From: Saccharothrix australiensis
GTDB lineage: Bacteria; Actinomycetota; Actinomycetes; Mycobacteriales; Pseudonocardiaceae
NCBI RefSeq assembly: GCF_003634935.1
Contig: NZ_RBXO01000001.1
Span: 7,589,501-7,653,500 of the forward strand
Reading direction: 5' to 3'
DNA: 64,000 bases
Of the stretch, positions 1 to 8,864 are shown piece by piece (within the stretch, counting starts at the first letter, position 1; each line of letters begins with the position of its first letter). A model generated the notes under the pieces. It did no database searches, was not told where the DNA came from, and saw only the letters and a program-made list of their open reading frames with translations. The translations under genes and the position numbers were made by a program.

Positions 1-4
1 ACGC

Positions 5-1552
5 TCATGCGAGGTCGTCCGCGTAGCGGGCGCGGGTGCCGTCGCGGTCGATCTTCCTGGTGCGCGTGTGCACCAGCTCCGGCACCACGCGGACCGCGCC
101 GGGCACGAGGTACGGCGGCACGTTCGCGCGCAGGTGGGCGATGACCTCCCGAGGCAGGGCGTCGGGATCGGCCTCCCGCCTGGGCACGACGAACGCGACC
201 AGGCCGTTGTGCTCGTTCTTCTCGACCTCGACGACCACCACCGACGCGACACCGGGGTGCCGCCCGATCCAGAACTCGATCTCGCCGATGTCGACCCGGA
301 TGCCGCGGACCTTGATGGTGAGGTCCGCCCGGCCGCGGAAGACCAGCGCGCCGGACGGGGTCGCCGCCACCAGGTCGCGGGTGCGGAAGTACCGCTTCGG
401 CCCGTCGCCGAGGTCCAGCACCGGGAACCGCTCGGCGTTCAGCTCGTCGCGCGCGTGGTAGCCGAGCGCGATGTTGTCACCCGCCAGGTACAGCTCGCCC
501 TCCGCGCCCGGCTCGGTGACGACCCGGCCCTCGTGCACGAGCTTCTGGTCGACGTGGGGCAGCGGCGCGCCGATGGGCACGACGTCGACCACCTCCCGGC
601 CCGGTGCGACGCCGGGGCCGGACAGCTCCCACGCGTGGGTCACCAGGGCGGTCTCGGTCGAGCCGTAGGTGTTGAGCAGGCGGACGTGGTCCGCGCCGAG
701 CCTGCGCCACTGCTCGACCATGTCCAGCCGCACCTGCTCGCCGCCGATCACGACGGTGCGCAGGGTCTTCGGCAGCTCCAGCTCCTCGTCCAGGAGGAAC
801 CCGACGAACTCGTTCCAGAAGGAGGTGGGCAGGTTGAGCACCGACACCTCGTACTCCGCCAGGACGTAGTGCAGGTCGATGTCGGCCTGGTCGTCCATGA
901 GCACGGCGGCGCCCCGGCCGAAGGCGGGCAGCAGCTCCTCCAGGCTGGTGTCCCAGAACAGCGGCGTGAAGTGCAGCACCCGGTCGTCCGGTCGCACGTC
1001 GTAGAGCCGGACCAGCTCGGGCACGACGGCGGCGATCGCGCGGAACGGCACCACGGCCGCCTTGGGCGTGCCCGTGCTGCCGGAGGTGTAGAGGACGTAG
1101 GCCGGGTCCTCCGGCGACACCGGCACCAGCACGTCCTCGCCGCCACCGGAGGTGACCGTCCACTCCGGACGGATCACCTCGGCGACCTCCGGCACCCGGT
1201 CCTCCGCCGACGTGGAGATGAGCTGGGTGCAGCCGAGGTCGCGCACCAGGGTCTCCAGCCGGCTCACCGGCGCGGCCGGGTCGAGCGCGCAGTACGCCCG
1301 GCCCGCGGCCCAGACGCCCAGCGCCGCGGCGATGGTGCGCGGGGTGAAGGCTTCGATGATCGCCACCGGCGCGGGTGACGGACCCGCCGCGCGCACCAGC
1401 CCGGCCGTCGAGCGGATCCAGTCGGCCAGCGTCGCGTAGTCGACCACCTCACCGTTGTGGACGATCGCGGTTCGACGGGGTTCCGCCGCGGCGATCGCGT
1501 AGACGTCCCGCACGACCTCCGCCACGATCCGCGGGTTCGCGACTGATTCCAT
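5..1552 (-). CDS. Stand-alone NRPS adenylation domain (amino-acid-activating enzyme)
   Basis: Predicted to activate an amino or other carboxylic acid as its adenylate for amide formation in the adjoining cluster. The 515-aa protein is a single adenylation domain with no condensation or carrier domain attached. Visible core motifs in order are YTSGSTGTPK (about residues 155-164, A3), FWDTSLEEL (A4 region with the Asp that usually binds an alpha-amino group), YGSTE (A5), GELYLAGD (A6), YFRTRDL (A7), the GRADLTIKVRG hinge (A8) and a C-terminal RTRKID with Lys500 (A10). The ATG at 1552 is chosen because GGGGGA lies about 9 nt upstream; the reading frame is open further upstream but without a better site. 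The gene points away from the plus-strand operon and runs close to the left edge, so more cluster may lie beyond. The substrate cannot be read confidently. Confidence 0.85.
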   Translation of the reverse strand: MESVANPRIVAEVVRDVYAIAAAEPRRTAIVHNGEVVDYATLADWIRSTAGLVRAAGPSPAPVAIIEAFTPRTIAAALGVWAAGRAYCALDPAAPVSRLETLVRDLGCTQLISTSAEDRVPEVAEVIRPEWTVTSGGGEDVLVPVSPEDPAYVLYTSGSTGTPKAAVVPFRAIAAVVPELVRLYDVRPDDRVLHFTPLFWDTSLEELLPAFGRGAAVLMDDQADIDLHYVLAEYEVSVLNLPTSFWNEFVGFLLDEELELPKTLRTVVIGGEQVRLDMVEQWRRLGADHVRLLNTYGSTETALVTHAWELSGPGVAPGREVVDVVPIGAPLPHVDQKLVHEGRVVTEPGAEGELYLAGDNIALGYHARDELNAERFPVLDLGDGPKRYFRTRDLVAATPSGALVFRGRADLTIKVRGIRVDIGEIEFWIGRHPGVASVVVVEVEKNEHNGLVAFVVPRREADPDALPREVIAHLRANVPPYLVPGAVRVVPELVHTRTRKIDRDGTRARYADDLA

Positions 1553-2068
1553 ATCCACAGATCCCCCATAAGGACACGCGCGCGGGCCCGGTCGGGACAC
1601 CGTTGATTTTACGGGCGAGTGCCGCACACACGCGAAAGGTCAGACCGCTGACTCACGAGAATGGTGGGGCGAGACGAACGCGCCGAGGTTCGACCACCGG
1701 GTGCGAACCTAACTATCCGGCGACGGCGACAACAAGCCGCAGTGACGCAGGACACATCATTGCTGCGGAAAGCCGCAGTCCGTCCACGGGACGCCCCGAC
1801 CACGCGTTCACAAATGACTCCCATTACCACCGGGCCGCCCCGCGCGCCGGACGGGAACGCGGCCGACCATTTCATCGCTCGTTCACCGGAACGTCGCACC
1901 CGACTCCGAACGGAGCGTGCCCTCACCCGCCGGGAGGAGCCGGTGCGGCATGTGCCGGGACCGCGTGACCATTCGTCGGAGCGTCGGCGGAAATATTTCA
2001 CCGGAGCGCCCTCGGCCGACTGCCCGACCCCGCCGCGCGCCACGCGGGCGACCCGGACCACGCCCGGC
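1553..2068. other. Intergenic region between A-domain gene and kinase
   Basis: 516 bases with no convincing gene. It holds an inverted repeat at 1686-1710 (listed separately) and a short hairpin at 1763-1778 (CTGCGG, 4-nt loop, CCGCAG) that could end the kinase transcript. Open frames here overlap without Shine-Dalgarno sites and have low-quality composition. It probably carries the promoter of the adenylation gene, but no promoter boxes can be assigned confidently. Confidence 0.6.
1686..1710. promoter_or_regulatory. Inverted repeat AGGTTCG-N11-CGAACCT
   Basis: Perfect 7-bp arms at 1686-1692 and 1704-1710 are separated by 11 bases, about 135 bp upstream of the A-domain start. The half-site GTTCG and the 11-base spacer recall the GTTCGAC-type inverted sites bound by StrR-family activators of aminocyclitol clusters, but the arms are shorter than the published StrR consensus. 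Regulatory function is an inference. Confidence 0.35.
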
Positions 2069-2959
2069 TCACCGCATCAGCCACTGGCACATCAGCCGAC
2101 CGACCTCCACGTCCGGCCCCGCACCGCTCACCGCCGACCAGACGCAGTAGTCGACCGCCCTGACCAGCGTCCACGCCCTGGTCAGGTCCGGGTCGAGGCC
2201 GGCGTGGTCGACCACCGCCCGCAACCGCGCGTCGAACGCCGCGGGTCCGTCGATCGCCTCGAACCGGTTCCACAGCAGGGGGCTCGCGCCGAACTCCGGG
2301 TCCCCGACCACCACCTTCGGGTCGATGACCAGCCACGACTCGCGCGCACCGGCCAGCACGTTGGCGTAGTGCAGGTCCTGGTCGACCAGGATCGACGCGC
2401 TCGACGCGCTCAGCGCCACCGAAGCCTCCAGGGCCGCGTCCAGCACCCGTCGCGGCACCGGGGCCGCGGTCCTCGCCCAGTCCGCCACGACCTGCTCGCG
2501 CCAGCCCCGCTGCTGGTCGGCGAGGGTGGGCAAGCCGTCGGGCGCCGGGATCGCCAGCTCGCCCAGCAGCCGCGCGCCCACCTCGACGGCGGTGTCCACC
2601 GGCGCGTCGAGCAGGGAGCGATCCTCGTCCAGCCGCTCCAGCAGCAGGGCGCACGCCTCGTCGTCCCGGTCCAGCAGCAGGACCACGCCCTTTCCACCCC
2701 ACGCGGCCAATGCCGAAGCTTCGTACTTGGTCTTGTCATCCGGCCACGACACCTTCAGCACGCACCGTTCACCCGCGGCGGTCGAAGCCGGCAGCACGAC
2801 CGCGCAGTTGCCGTGCAGCACCCGTCCCTCAAGGCGCAGGCCCCAGCGCCCGGTCAAGCGGTCGACGACGTCCGGCAGCCCGTCCACCCACCGGCTGCCG
2901 CGCGGGCCGTACCGGAATACGGTTTCCCGAACAAAGCGCTCAGGAATCTTAATGACCAT
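2069..2959 (-). CDS. APH(6)/hydroxyurea-kinase family phosphotransferase, probable self-resistance
   Basis: Predicted cytoplasmic kinase of the aminoglycoside/hydroxyurea resistance family (streptomycin 6-phosphotransferase type). The 296-aa length matches the family. The catalytic loop reads DQDLHYANVL, the metal-binding segment VIDPK, and DPEFG follows, as in APH(6) enzymes. The start is ATG at 2959, preceded by GAAGGA at about 7 nt. It lies between the A-domain gene (same strand) and the divergent biosynthetic operon. In streptomycin producers such a kinase makes an inactive phosphorylated antibiotic inside the cell; a phosphatase removes the phosphate later, and this cluster has a candidate phosphatase at 10077-10865. 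The true substrate (cluster product, precursor or hydroxyurea-like compound) is not determinable from sequence. Confidence 0.8.
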   Translation of the reverse strand: MVIKIPERFVRETVFRYGPRGSRWVDGLPDVVDRLTGRWGLRLEGRVLHGNCAVVLPASTAAGERCVLKVSWPDDKTKYEASALAAWGGKGVVLLLDRDDEACALLLERLDEDRSLLDAPVDTAVEVGARLLGELAIPAPDGLPTLADQQRGWREQVVADWARTAAPVPRRVLDAALEASVALSASSASILVDQDLHYANVLAGARESWLVIDPKVVVGDPEFGASPLLWNRFEAIDGPAAFDARLRAVVDHAGLDPDLTRAWTLVRAVDYCVWSAVSGAGPDVEVGRLMCQWLMR

Positions 2960-3568
2960 CCGATGTCCTTCGCATTACGTGTCGTGCCCGCGCGCGGACC
3001 GAAGCCCGCGCCGGGCCGGCGTTCAACCGTTCACAGGATTAACGCTGAGGCGCACCGCACACTTGCTACGGAGAGCCACGGGTCACTACACCAACAGACT
3101 AGTGGCATTGAAAGACCCGGTCGTGTAGCGTCTGCGGCGACATTGCGGACATTTACGAACGACGACCTGGGGGAAGCCGTGGTTTCGACCGCTTCGTAGT
3201 TTCCACGCCGAGGCCGTGAACGACCCGCGGGGCGGAGAGCGCCGCGGGGCGAGCTCGTGCCGGACCGGCGAATGAACCGTTCCAGAACCGCGCGACCGGC
3301 GCGGTGATAAAGGTGGACGGACCCTGACCGCCGGTTCCGGGGTCCGCACCGACGCGTGCGGACCGGGCTCGACATTCAGGTGCACGGTTCCCGTTTTTTC
3401 TCGGCCGCGCGGCAGTGCGCCAATTCTTTCGACGTGCACGTCGACCCGACCGGTGGGCATTCCGCCCGACCGGCGAGCCGGCGCGCGCGGTGGAACCGCC
3501 TACGCAGTCCCGCACCGGAACGCTGGTCCGCCCGTGCGTCGGTGCCGCACATCCCTGGAGTTCCCAAC
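2960..3568. other. Divergent intergenic region of the biosynthetic cluster
   Basis: About 600 bases separate the kinase start (minus) from carbamoyltransferase 1 (plus), so it must hold the divergent promoters. Open frames extend into it from both sides but lack start sites with Shine-Dalgarno sequences. It is less GC-rich than the flanks around 2940-3190 and has a T6 run near 3394-3399. No clear -10/-35 pair could be fixed with confidence. Confidence 0.5.
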
Positions 3569-5533
3569 ATGGCAGTTCTCGGCGTGTCCGGCCTCTTCGC
3601 CACGGAGACGGACGACTACGACCCGAGCAGGTTCTTCGCCTTCTACCACGACGCGACGGCCTGCCTGGTCCACAACGGACGGACCCTGGCGGCGATCGAG
3701 GAGGAGCGGCTCAACCGCGACAAGCACACCAACAGGTTCCCGATCAACGCCATCCGGGCCTGCCTGGACGCCTCGGGCACGGACGCGCGCGACATCTCCC
3801 ACGTCGCCTACTTCTTCGAAGAGGCTTACACCGACCAGGACATCGCCCGAGAGGCCCTCGACGACCCGGGTATGCCCCTGGTCCCCTCGCGGACCCTCCT
3901 GCACCAGCGGATCACCGAGGCGACCGGGGTCGACCTGAGCGACCGGCCGACCTCGTTCCTCACCCACCACGAGACCCACGCGGCCTCGGCGTTCTACGAC
4001 TCCGGCATGTCGTCCGCGCTCATCGTGGTGTCCGACGGCAACGGCGAGCGCGACGGCATCTGCGTGTTCGCCGGCGACGGCGACGGCATCCGCCTCCTCC
4101 ACGCCTACAACCGCAGCAACTCGCTCGGCCACTTCTACACCGCGGTCACGAAGTACGTCGGCTACAAGAACTTCGACGAGTACAAGGTGATGGGCCTCGC
4201 CTCGTTCGGTGACCGCTCGGTGTACCGCAAGCTGTTCTCCGAGCTGTACGCGTTCGGCCCCGACGGCAACTACGCGCTGGCCAACGACCGCGTGGTGAAG
4301 ACCCTGATCGAGGAGGTCGGCCCGCCCCGACGGCACGACGACCCGATCACCCGCGTCCACAAGGACCTCGCGGCGGCGGCGCAGGAGGCGGTCGAGCGGA
4401 TCGGCCTGCACGTGATCGAGCACTGGCTGCGGCGGACCGGGCTGACCGACCTGTGCCTCGCGGGCGGCGTCGCGCAGAACACGACGCTGAACGGCAAGCT
4501 GCTGAAGCTGCCCGGCGTGCGGCGGGTGTTCATCCCGCCGTCGCCGCACGACGCGGGCGCGGCGCTGGGCGCGGCCATGATCATCGACCGGCGGCTCCAC
4601 GGCCGGGTGCACGACGTCTTCAGCCCGACCGCCTACCTGGGCGCGCCGCTGGGCGACGACGAGCACATCCGGGCGCGCCTGGACGCCTGGGGCGACTTCA
4701 TCACCTACGAGCGGCCCGAGCACCTGGAGCGGGACGTCGCCGCGGCGCTCGCGGGCGGCACGGTGATCGGGTGGACGCAGGGCCGGGCCGAGTTCGGCCC
4801 CCGCGCGCTGGGCAACCGCAGCATCCTGGCCGACCCCCGCCCGGCGGAGAACCGCGACCGGGTCAACCTCATGATCAAGCAGCGCGAGGACTACCGCCCG
4901 TTCGCCCCCGTCGTCACCGCGCCCGACGCCGCGACCTACTTCGAGCTGGACGGCGCCGAGGCGGACCACAGCTACATGGGCTTCGTCGTGCCCGTGCGCG
5001 AGGAGCACCGCGCCGGCCTGGGCGCCATCACGCACGTGGACGGCACCGCCCGCGTCCAGGCGCTGCGCGAGGAGCAGAACCCCCGGCTGTACCGGCTGCT
5101 CAAGGAGTTCGAGGCGGTCGCGGGGGTCCCCGTGCTGCTCAACACCTCCTTCAACAACCACGCCGAGCCGATCGTGCAGTCGGTCGACGACGCGGTGACG
5201 AGCTTCCTCACCACGGGGCTGGACCTGCTGGTGGTCGGCCCGTACGTGGTGCAGCGCACCGACACCCCGGCGGAGGCGCTGGCCAAGTCCCGCCTGGAGA
5301 TCCCCCGGTTCTGCCAGGTGGTCCGCACCGTCGACCGCCACGGCGAGAACCAGGTGATCATCCGCACCAGCCGGCCGAACCGGAGGACCCCGGTCAGCGC
5401 GGTGCTCGCCGAGCTGCTGCGCGAGGGCGGCCGGATCTCCGACCTCCCCCTCGCCGCCGACGAGCGGGAGGAGCTGGTCCGCGAGGTGCGCAGGCTCTGG
5501 GACAACCGCCTCGTCGTGGTCTCGCCGAGCTGA
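3569..5533 (+). CDS. NodU/TobZ-family O-carbamoyltransferase 1
   Basis: Predicted to transfer a carbamoyl group from carbamoyl phosphate, through carbamoyl-AMP, to a hydroxyl of the cluster product. The 654-aa protein has the N-terminal Kae1-like fold with the iron ligands HHETHAAS (about residues 133-140) and HDAGAALG, then the YrdC-like C-terminal part with GRAEFGPRALGNRS and the NTSFNNHAEP loop. About 90 residues after that core form a Leu/Glu-rich tail absent from the second carbamoyltransferase at 10899-12566. The start is ATG at 3569 with GGAG 8 nt upstream; the longer open frame to 3356 has no such site. It is the first gene of the ten-gene plus-strand operon. Confidence 0.9.
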   Translation: MAVLGVSGLFATETDDYDPSRFFAFYHDATACLVHNGRTLAAIEEERLNRDKHTNRFPINAIRACLDASGTDARDISHVAYFFEEAYTDQDIAREALDDPGMPLVPSRTLLHQRITEATGVDLSDRPTSFLTHHETHAASAFYDSGMSSALIVVSDGNGERDGICVFAGDGDGIRLLHAYNRSNSLGHFYTAVTKYVGYKNFDEYKVMGLASFGDRSVYRKLFSELYAFGPDGNYALANDRVVKTLIEEVGPPRRHDDPITRVHKDLAAAAQEAVERIGLHVIEHWLRRTGLTDLCLAGGVAQNTTLNGKLLKLPGVRRVFIPPSPHDAGAALGAAMIIDRRLHGRVHDVFSPTAYLGAPLGDDEHIRARLDAWGDFITYERPEHLERDVAAALAGGTVIGWTQGRAEFGPRALGNRSILADPRPAENRDRVNLMIKQREDYRPFAPVVTAPDAATYFELDGAEADHSYMGFVVPVREEHRAGLGAITHVDGTARVQALREEQNPRLYRLLKEFEAVAGVPVLLNTSFNNHAEPIVQSVDDAVTSFLTTGLDLLVVGPYVVQRTDTPAEALAKSRLEIPRFCQVVRTVDRHGENQVIIRTSRPNRRTPVSAVLAELLREGGRISDLPLAADEREELVREVRRLWDNRLVVVSPS

Positions 5534-5592
5534 GCCGGCCCCCGCGTCCCTCCGCGTCCCTCCGACAAGTGACGACAAGAACAGGGGAACCC

Positions 5593-6417
5593 GTGTCCGA
5601 GAAGACACTGCCCGCTCCTACCACCGATTTCGCCCAGGCCAAGCGCGACGTCCGGGAGCACGGCTACGCCGTGCTGGCCGGCCTGCTGAGCGCCGACCAG
5701 GTCGCGCGGCTGCGCGAGCGCGTCGAGGTCGTCGCCGCCGAGCAGCGCGAGCGGCAGGAGGACTGGACGACCAACGGGAACCAGAAGGTCTTCATGCTCC
5801 TCAACCACGGCCAGGAGTTCCTGGAGCTGGCGGAGCACCCCGTGGCCGTCGAGTTCGCCGCGGACCAGGTCGGGCCCGACCCGCTGCTGTCGAGCATCAC
5901 CGCGAACATCGCCAAGCCCGGCAACGTGCAGCAGCAGCTGCACGCCGACCAGCAGTACGTCCCGGAGCCGTGGCCGTACGTGTCGTCGATGAACGTCGTG
6001 TGGGCGCTCGACGACTTCACCTCCGAGAACGGCGCCACCGTGGTCGTGCCCGGAAGCCACCTGCTCCAGCGCGCGCCCGACGGCACCCACGAGCGGCTGG
6101 AGTCCATCACCGGCCCGGCGGGCAGCGCGGTCGTGCTCGACGGCCGGGTGTGGCACGGCGCGGGCGTGAACAAGACCGAGTCCGGCACCCGGATCGCGAT
6201 CCTGTCGCACTACTGCGCGCCCTACATCCGGCAGCAGGAGAACATCATGCGCTCCCTCAGGCCCGAGGTCCGCTCGTCCCTCACGGCCGGCCAGCGCAAG
6301 CTGCTCGGCTACGACGTGTGGTCGGGGCTCGGCGTGGTCGGCGGTCCCCCGCGCGACTGGACGACGCGCAAGGACCGCAGCGGTCCCACCAACGCCGACG
6401 GCCTGTTCCAGGACTGA
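5593..6417 (+). CDS. PhyH-family Fe(II)/2-oxoglutarate dioxygenase
   Basis: Phytanoyl-CoA-dioxygenase-type non-haem iron oxygenase of 274 aa, expected to hydroxylate or oxidise a cluster intermediate using oxygen and 2-oxoglutarate. The metal triad is visible as H117-A-D119 in LHADQQY and H188 in VWHGAG, with R200 in SGTR placed to bind 2-oxoglutarate. The GTG at 5593 is preferred because GGGGA sits about 4-8 nt upstream and the conserved fold begins just after it. It follows carbamoyltransferase 1 by 59 nt and precedes the glycosyltransferase by 36 nt, which fits one transcript. The substrate is unknown; a cyclitol or sugar carbon or an amino-acid side chain are both possible. Confidence 0.85.
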   Translation: MSEKTLPAPTTDFAQAKRDVREHGYAVLAGLLSADQVARLRERVEVVAAEQRERQEDWTTNGNQKVFMLLNHGQEFLELAEHPVAVEFAADQVGPDPLLSSITANIAKPGNVQQQLHADQQYVPEPWPYVSSMNVVWALDDFTSENGATVVVPGSHLLQRAPDGTHERLESITGPAGSAVVLDGRVWHGAGVNKTESGTRIAILSHYCAPYIRQQENIMRSLRPEVRSSLTAGQRKLLGYDVWSGLGVVGGPPRDWTTRKDRSGPTNADGLFQD

Positions 6418-6453
6418 CCCGACGGCCTCTGACTGACACGGAGCGTGGTTGAG

Positions 6454-7680
6454 ATGCCGGGACGATTCGCGTCGCGGACCTCGGGGCAGTCCTGGAACCG
6501 GCCGCCCAAGGCAGCGGTGCTCTACCTGACCAACCAGTCGTCGTACCCGCCGCACAGCGGCGGCCAGGTGCGCGAGTGGCAGTTCCTGTCCAGGCTGGAC
6601 GGGCTGTACGAGGTGCACTTCGTCGCGGTGACACCGCACTTCGACCGGGACGTCGAGACGTTCGACGCCCTGCTGCGGCACTGCCGCACCGTCACGTTCT
6701 TCGAGGCGGACCCGGCGGAGGGCGACCCGGCGGTGCTGCCCGACCGCGTCCGGCGGCACTGCCGCGCCGACGTCAACCCGTACCTGCGGTCGTTCATCGC
6801 GGCCAACGGCATCTCCTTCGTCCACGTGGAGGGCTTCTTCCTCATGCCGCACGTGCCCGAGGACTGCGGCGTGCCCGTGCACCTGGTCGAGGAGAACATC
6901 GAGTACCAGCTGGAGAAGAGCAGGCAGGAGGTGCTCGGCGGGGACGGTCCGCACTGGACGGTCACCCGCGACCTCGAACACGCCGCGTGGCGGCGGGCCG
7001 CGAAGTGCGGCGTGGTGAGCCTGGACGACGAAGCGGTGATGCGCGCGGACATGCCCGACCTGTCGGTGTCGTGGCTGCCGATGGGCTGCGACCACTTCCG
7101 CGCGTCGGACGACCCCGGCGAGTTCGGGCGCACCACCGTGGACGGTCCGCTGGTGGTCTACACCGGCAGCGCGGCGTGGAGCCCGAGCCGCGACGCCACC
7201 CTGTGGCTGCTCGACCACATCTGGCCGCGGGTGCGGGCACGGGTGCCCGCGGCGACGCTCGCCGTCGCGGGCAGCGGCCAGACACGGGAGGCGCTCGGCC
7301 TCACCGAGGTCGACCCGTCCGTCCGGCTGCTCGGCACCCTGCCGAGCTTCGGACCGCTGCTCGGCGCGGCGGACGTCTTCCTCTGCCCGCTGCGGTTCGG
7401 CGGTGGCACCAAGGCGAAGATCCTGGAGGGCCTGGCCGCCGGCTGCGCCGTGGTCAGCACGCCCGCGGGCGTCCAGGGCATCGACCCCGAGGTCCGCGAG
7501 GCGGTCCTGGTGCGCGACTCGGCGGAGGAACTCGCGGACGCCGTCACCCACCTGCTGGTGGACGGCGCGTCCGCCGAGCAGCTGCGCAAGCACCTCGACT
7601 CGGTCCGCCACCTCCTGCCCACGTGGGATGACGCCCTGTCGCACCTGGACAAGGCGTGGTCCGAGACAGCCGGCAAGTGA
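6454..7680 (+). CDS. GT4-like glycosyltransferase
   Basis: Predicted glycosyltransferase (408 aa, GT-B fold, family 4-like) that would attach a sugar to the cyclitol or extend the pseudosaccharide. The N-terminal half has an SGGQ-type glycine loop near residue 35 (YPPHSGGQ). The C-terminal half has the typical nucleotide-sugar segment: VVYTGSAAWSPSRDATLWLL, then FGGGTKAKILEGLAAGCAVV with the acceptor/donor Glu, then STPAGVQGID. ATG at 6454 is chosen over the in-frame GTG at 6445 because GGAG (6440-6443) is 10 nt from the ATG and only 1 nt from the GTG. It is the only glycosyltransferase in the window, so the product needs at least one glycosidic bond unless more enzymes lie outside. Confidence 0.85.
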   Translation: MPGRFASRTSGQSWNRPPKAAVLYLTNQSSYPPHSGGQVREWQFLSRLDGLYEVHFVAVTPHFDRDVETFDALLRHCRTVTFFEADPAEGDPAVLPDRVRRHCRADVNPYLRSFIAANGISFVHVEGFFLMPHVPEDCGVPVHLVEENIEYQLEKSRQEVLGGDGPHWTVTRDLEHAAWRRAAKCGVVSLDDEAVMRADMPDLSVSWLPMGCDHFRASDDPGEFGRTTVDGPLVVYTGSAAWSPSRDATLWLLDHIWPRVRARVPAATLAVAGSGQTREALGLTEVDPSVRLLGTLPSFGPLLGAADVFLCPLRFGGGTKAKILEGLAAGCAVVSTPAGVQGIDPEVREAVLVRDSAEELADAVTHLLVDGASAEQLRKHLDSVRHLLPTWDDALSHLDKAWSETAGK

Positions 7681-7756
7681 CCGGCGGACACCCACGGCAC
7701 GACAGACACCCGGAGATCCACCACCGGGGCCATTTCACCGAGAAAGGCACTGTCAC

Positions 7757-8833
7757 ATGACCATCGTCTCTTCCTACAACGAGTGGGACCCCCTGGAAGA
7801 GGTCATCATCGGTACGGCTCGTGGTGCGGGCAAACTCGCGTTCGAACCGGCACTGGCCGCCTACTACCCGAAAGCCGACCCGGAGCGCGGGTTCAAGGGC
7901 GCACCGTACCCGCCGGAGGACGTGGAGCGGGCCGAGCGCCAGCTCGACACGTTCGCCCTGGCGCTGGAGAAGGAGGGCGTCACGGTCCAGCGCCCCGACC
8001 CGGTGAACCACATCGCGCCGTTCTCCACCCCCGACTTCGAGGTGGCCAACGGGCACGCGCAGACCTGCCCGCGCGACGTCATGCTGGTCGTCGGCGACCG
8101 CATCATCGAGGTCCCGATGGCGCAGCGCGGCCGGTTCTTCGAGTACCGGGCCTACCGGCGGCTGGTCAAGGAGTACTTCGCCGGTGGCGCGCAGTGGGTC
8201 GCCGCGCCGCGCCCGCAGCTCACCGCGGAGACCTACACCGAGGACTACACCACCGAGGACGAGCTGTACGACTTCACCACGCACCCCGCGCTGACGGAGT
8301 TCGAGCCGCTGTTCGACGCCGCGTCGTTCACCCGGTGCGGTCGGGACATCTTCGTCCAGCCCGACGTGGTGACCAACAGGTTCGGCATCGAGTGGCTCCG
8401 CCGCTACCTCGGCCCGGAGTTCCGGGTGCGGGTCGTCGAGTTCACCGACCGCTACCCGCAGCACATCGACACCACCCTCGTCCCGCTGCGCCCCGGCCTC
8501 GCCCTGACCAACCCGGAGCGCCCCTTCAAGGACGACTCGGCGAAGTTCTTCGCCGACAACGACTGGCGCCTGGTCGACGCCGTCCCGTCGGTGCGCACCG
8601 GCCCGCCGACCACGCGCGACGTGAGCAACTGGATCTCGATGAACATCCTGATGCTCAACCCGGAGACGGTCGTGGTCGAGTCGGCGGAGACCCCGCTGAT
8701 CGAGCTGTTCAAGTCGCTCAAGATCGACGTCATCACCGTCGACTTCGACGCGGTGTTCCAGTTCGGCGGCAGCTTCCACTGCTGCAGCCTGGACATCCGC
8801 CGCCAAGGCGAGTTGCAGAGCTACTTCGCCTAG
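7757..8833 (+). CDS. StrB1-like inosamine-phosphate amidinotransferase
   Basis: Predicted to move the amidino group of arginine onto an amine, giving a guanidino group and ornithine. The 358-aa length and layout match StrB1 and arginine:glycine amidinotransferase. The catalytic residues are visible: D197 in GRDIFVQPD, H236 in PQHIDTTLVPLRPG and C342/C343 in GGSFHCCSLDIRR. The start is ATG at 7757 after GAAAGG. In streptomycin-type pathways the acceptor is scyllo-inosamine 4-phosphate, and the presence of inositol-phosphate synthase and an aminotransferase in the same operon argues for a cyclitol acceptor here. Amidination of an amino sugar or amino acid is an alternative. Confidence 0.9.
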   Translation: MTIVSSYNEWDPLEEVIIGTARGAGKLAFEPALAAYYPKADPERGFKGAPYPPEDVERAERQLDTFALALEKEGVTVQRPDPVNHIAPFSTPDFEVANGHAQTCPRDVMLVVGDRIIEVPMAQRGRFFEYRAYRRLVKEYFAGGAQWVAAPRPQLTAETYTEDYTTEDELYDFTTHPALTEFEPLFDAASFTRCGRDIFVQPDVVTNRFGIEWLRRYLGPEFRVRVVEFTDRYPQHIDTTLVPLRPGLALTNPERPFKDDSAKFFADNDWRLVDAVPSVRTGPPTTRDVSNWISMNILMLNPETVVVESAETPLIELFKSLKIDVITVDFDAVFQFGGSFHCCSLDIRRQGELQSYFA

Positions 8834-8864
8834 TCACCGCGACGTCCGGAACTGGAGGACCTAC

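Noticed and set aside
3001..3060. Classical StrR site in the divergent kinase/operon promoter (GTTCAACCG near 3020)
   Set aside because: The matching inverted half-site at the required spacing is absent, so the single half-site is not meaningful.
3500..7695. Long minus-strand open frames (702 and 907 codons) opposite the biosynthetic genes
   Set aside because: Antisense shadows: the plus strand encodes clear enzymes with intact motifs over the same bases.
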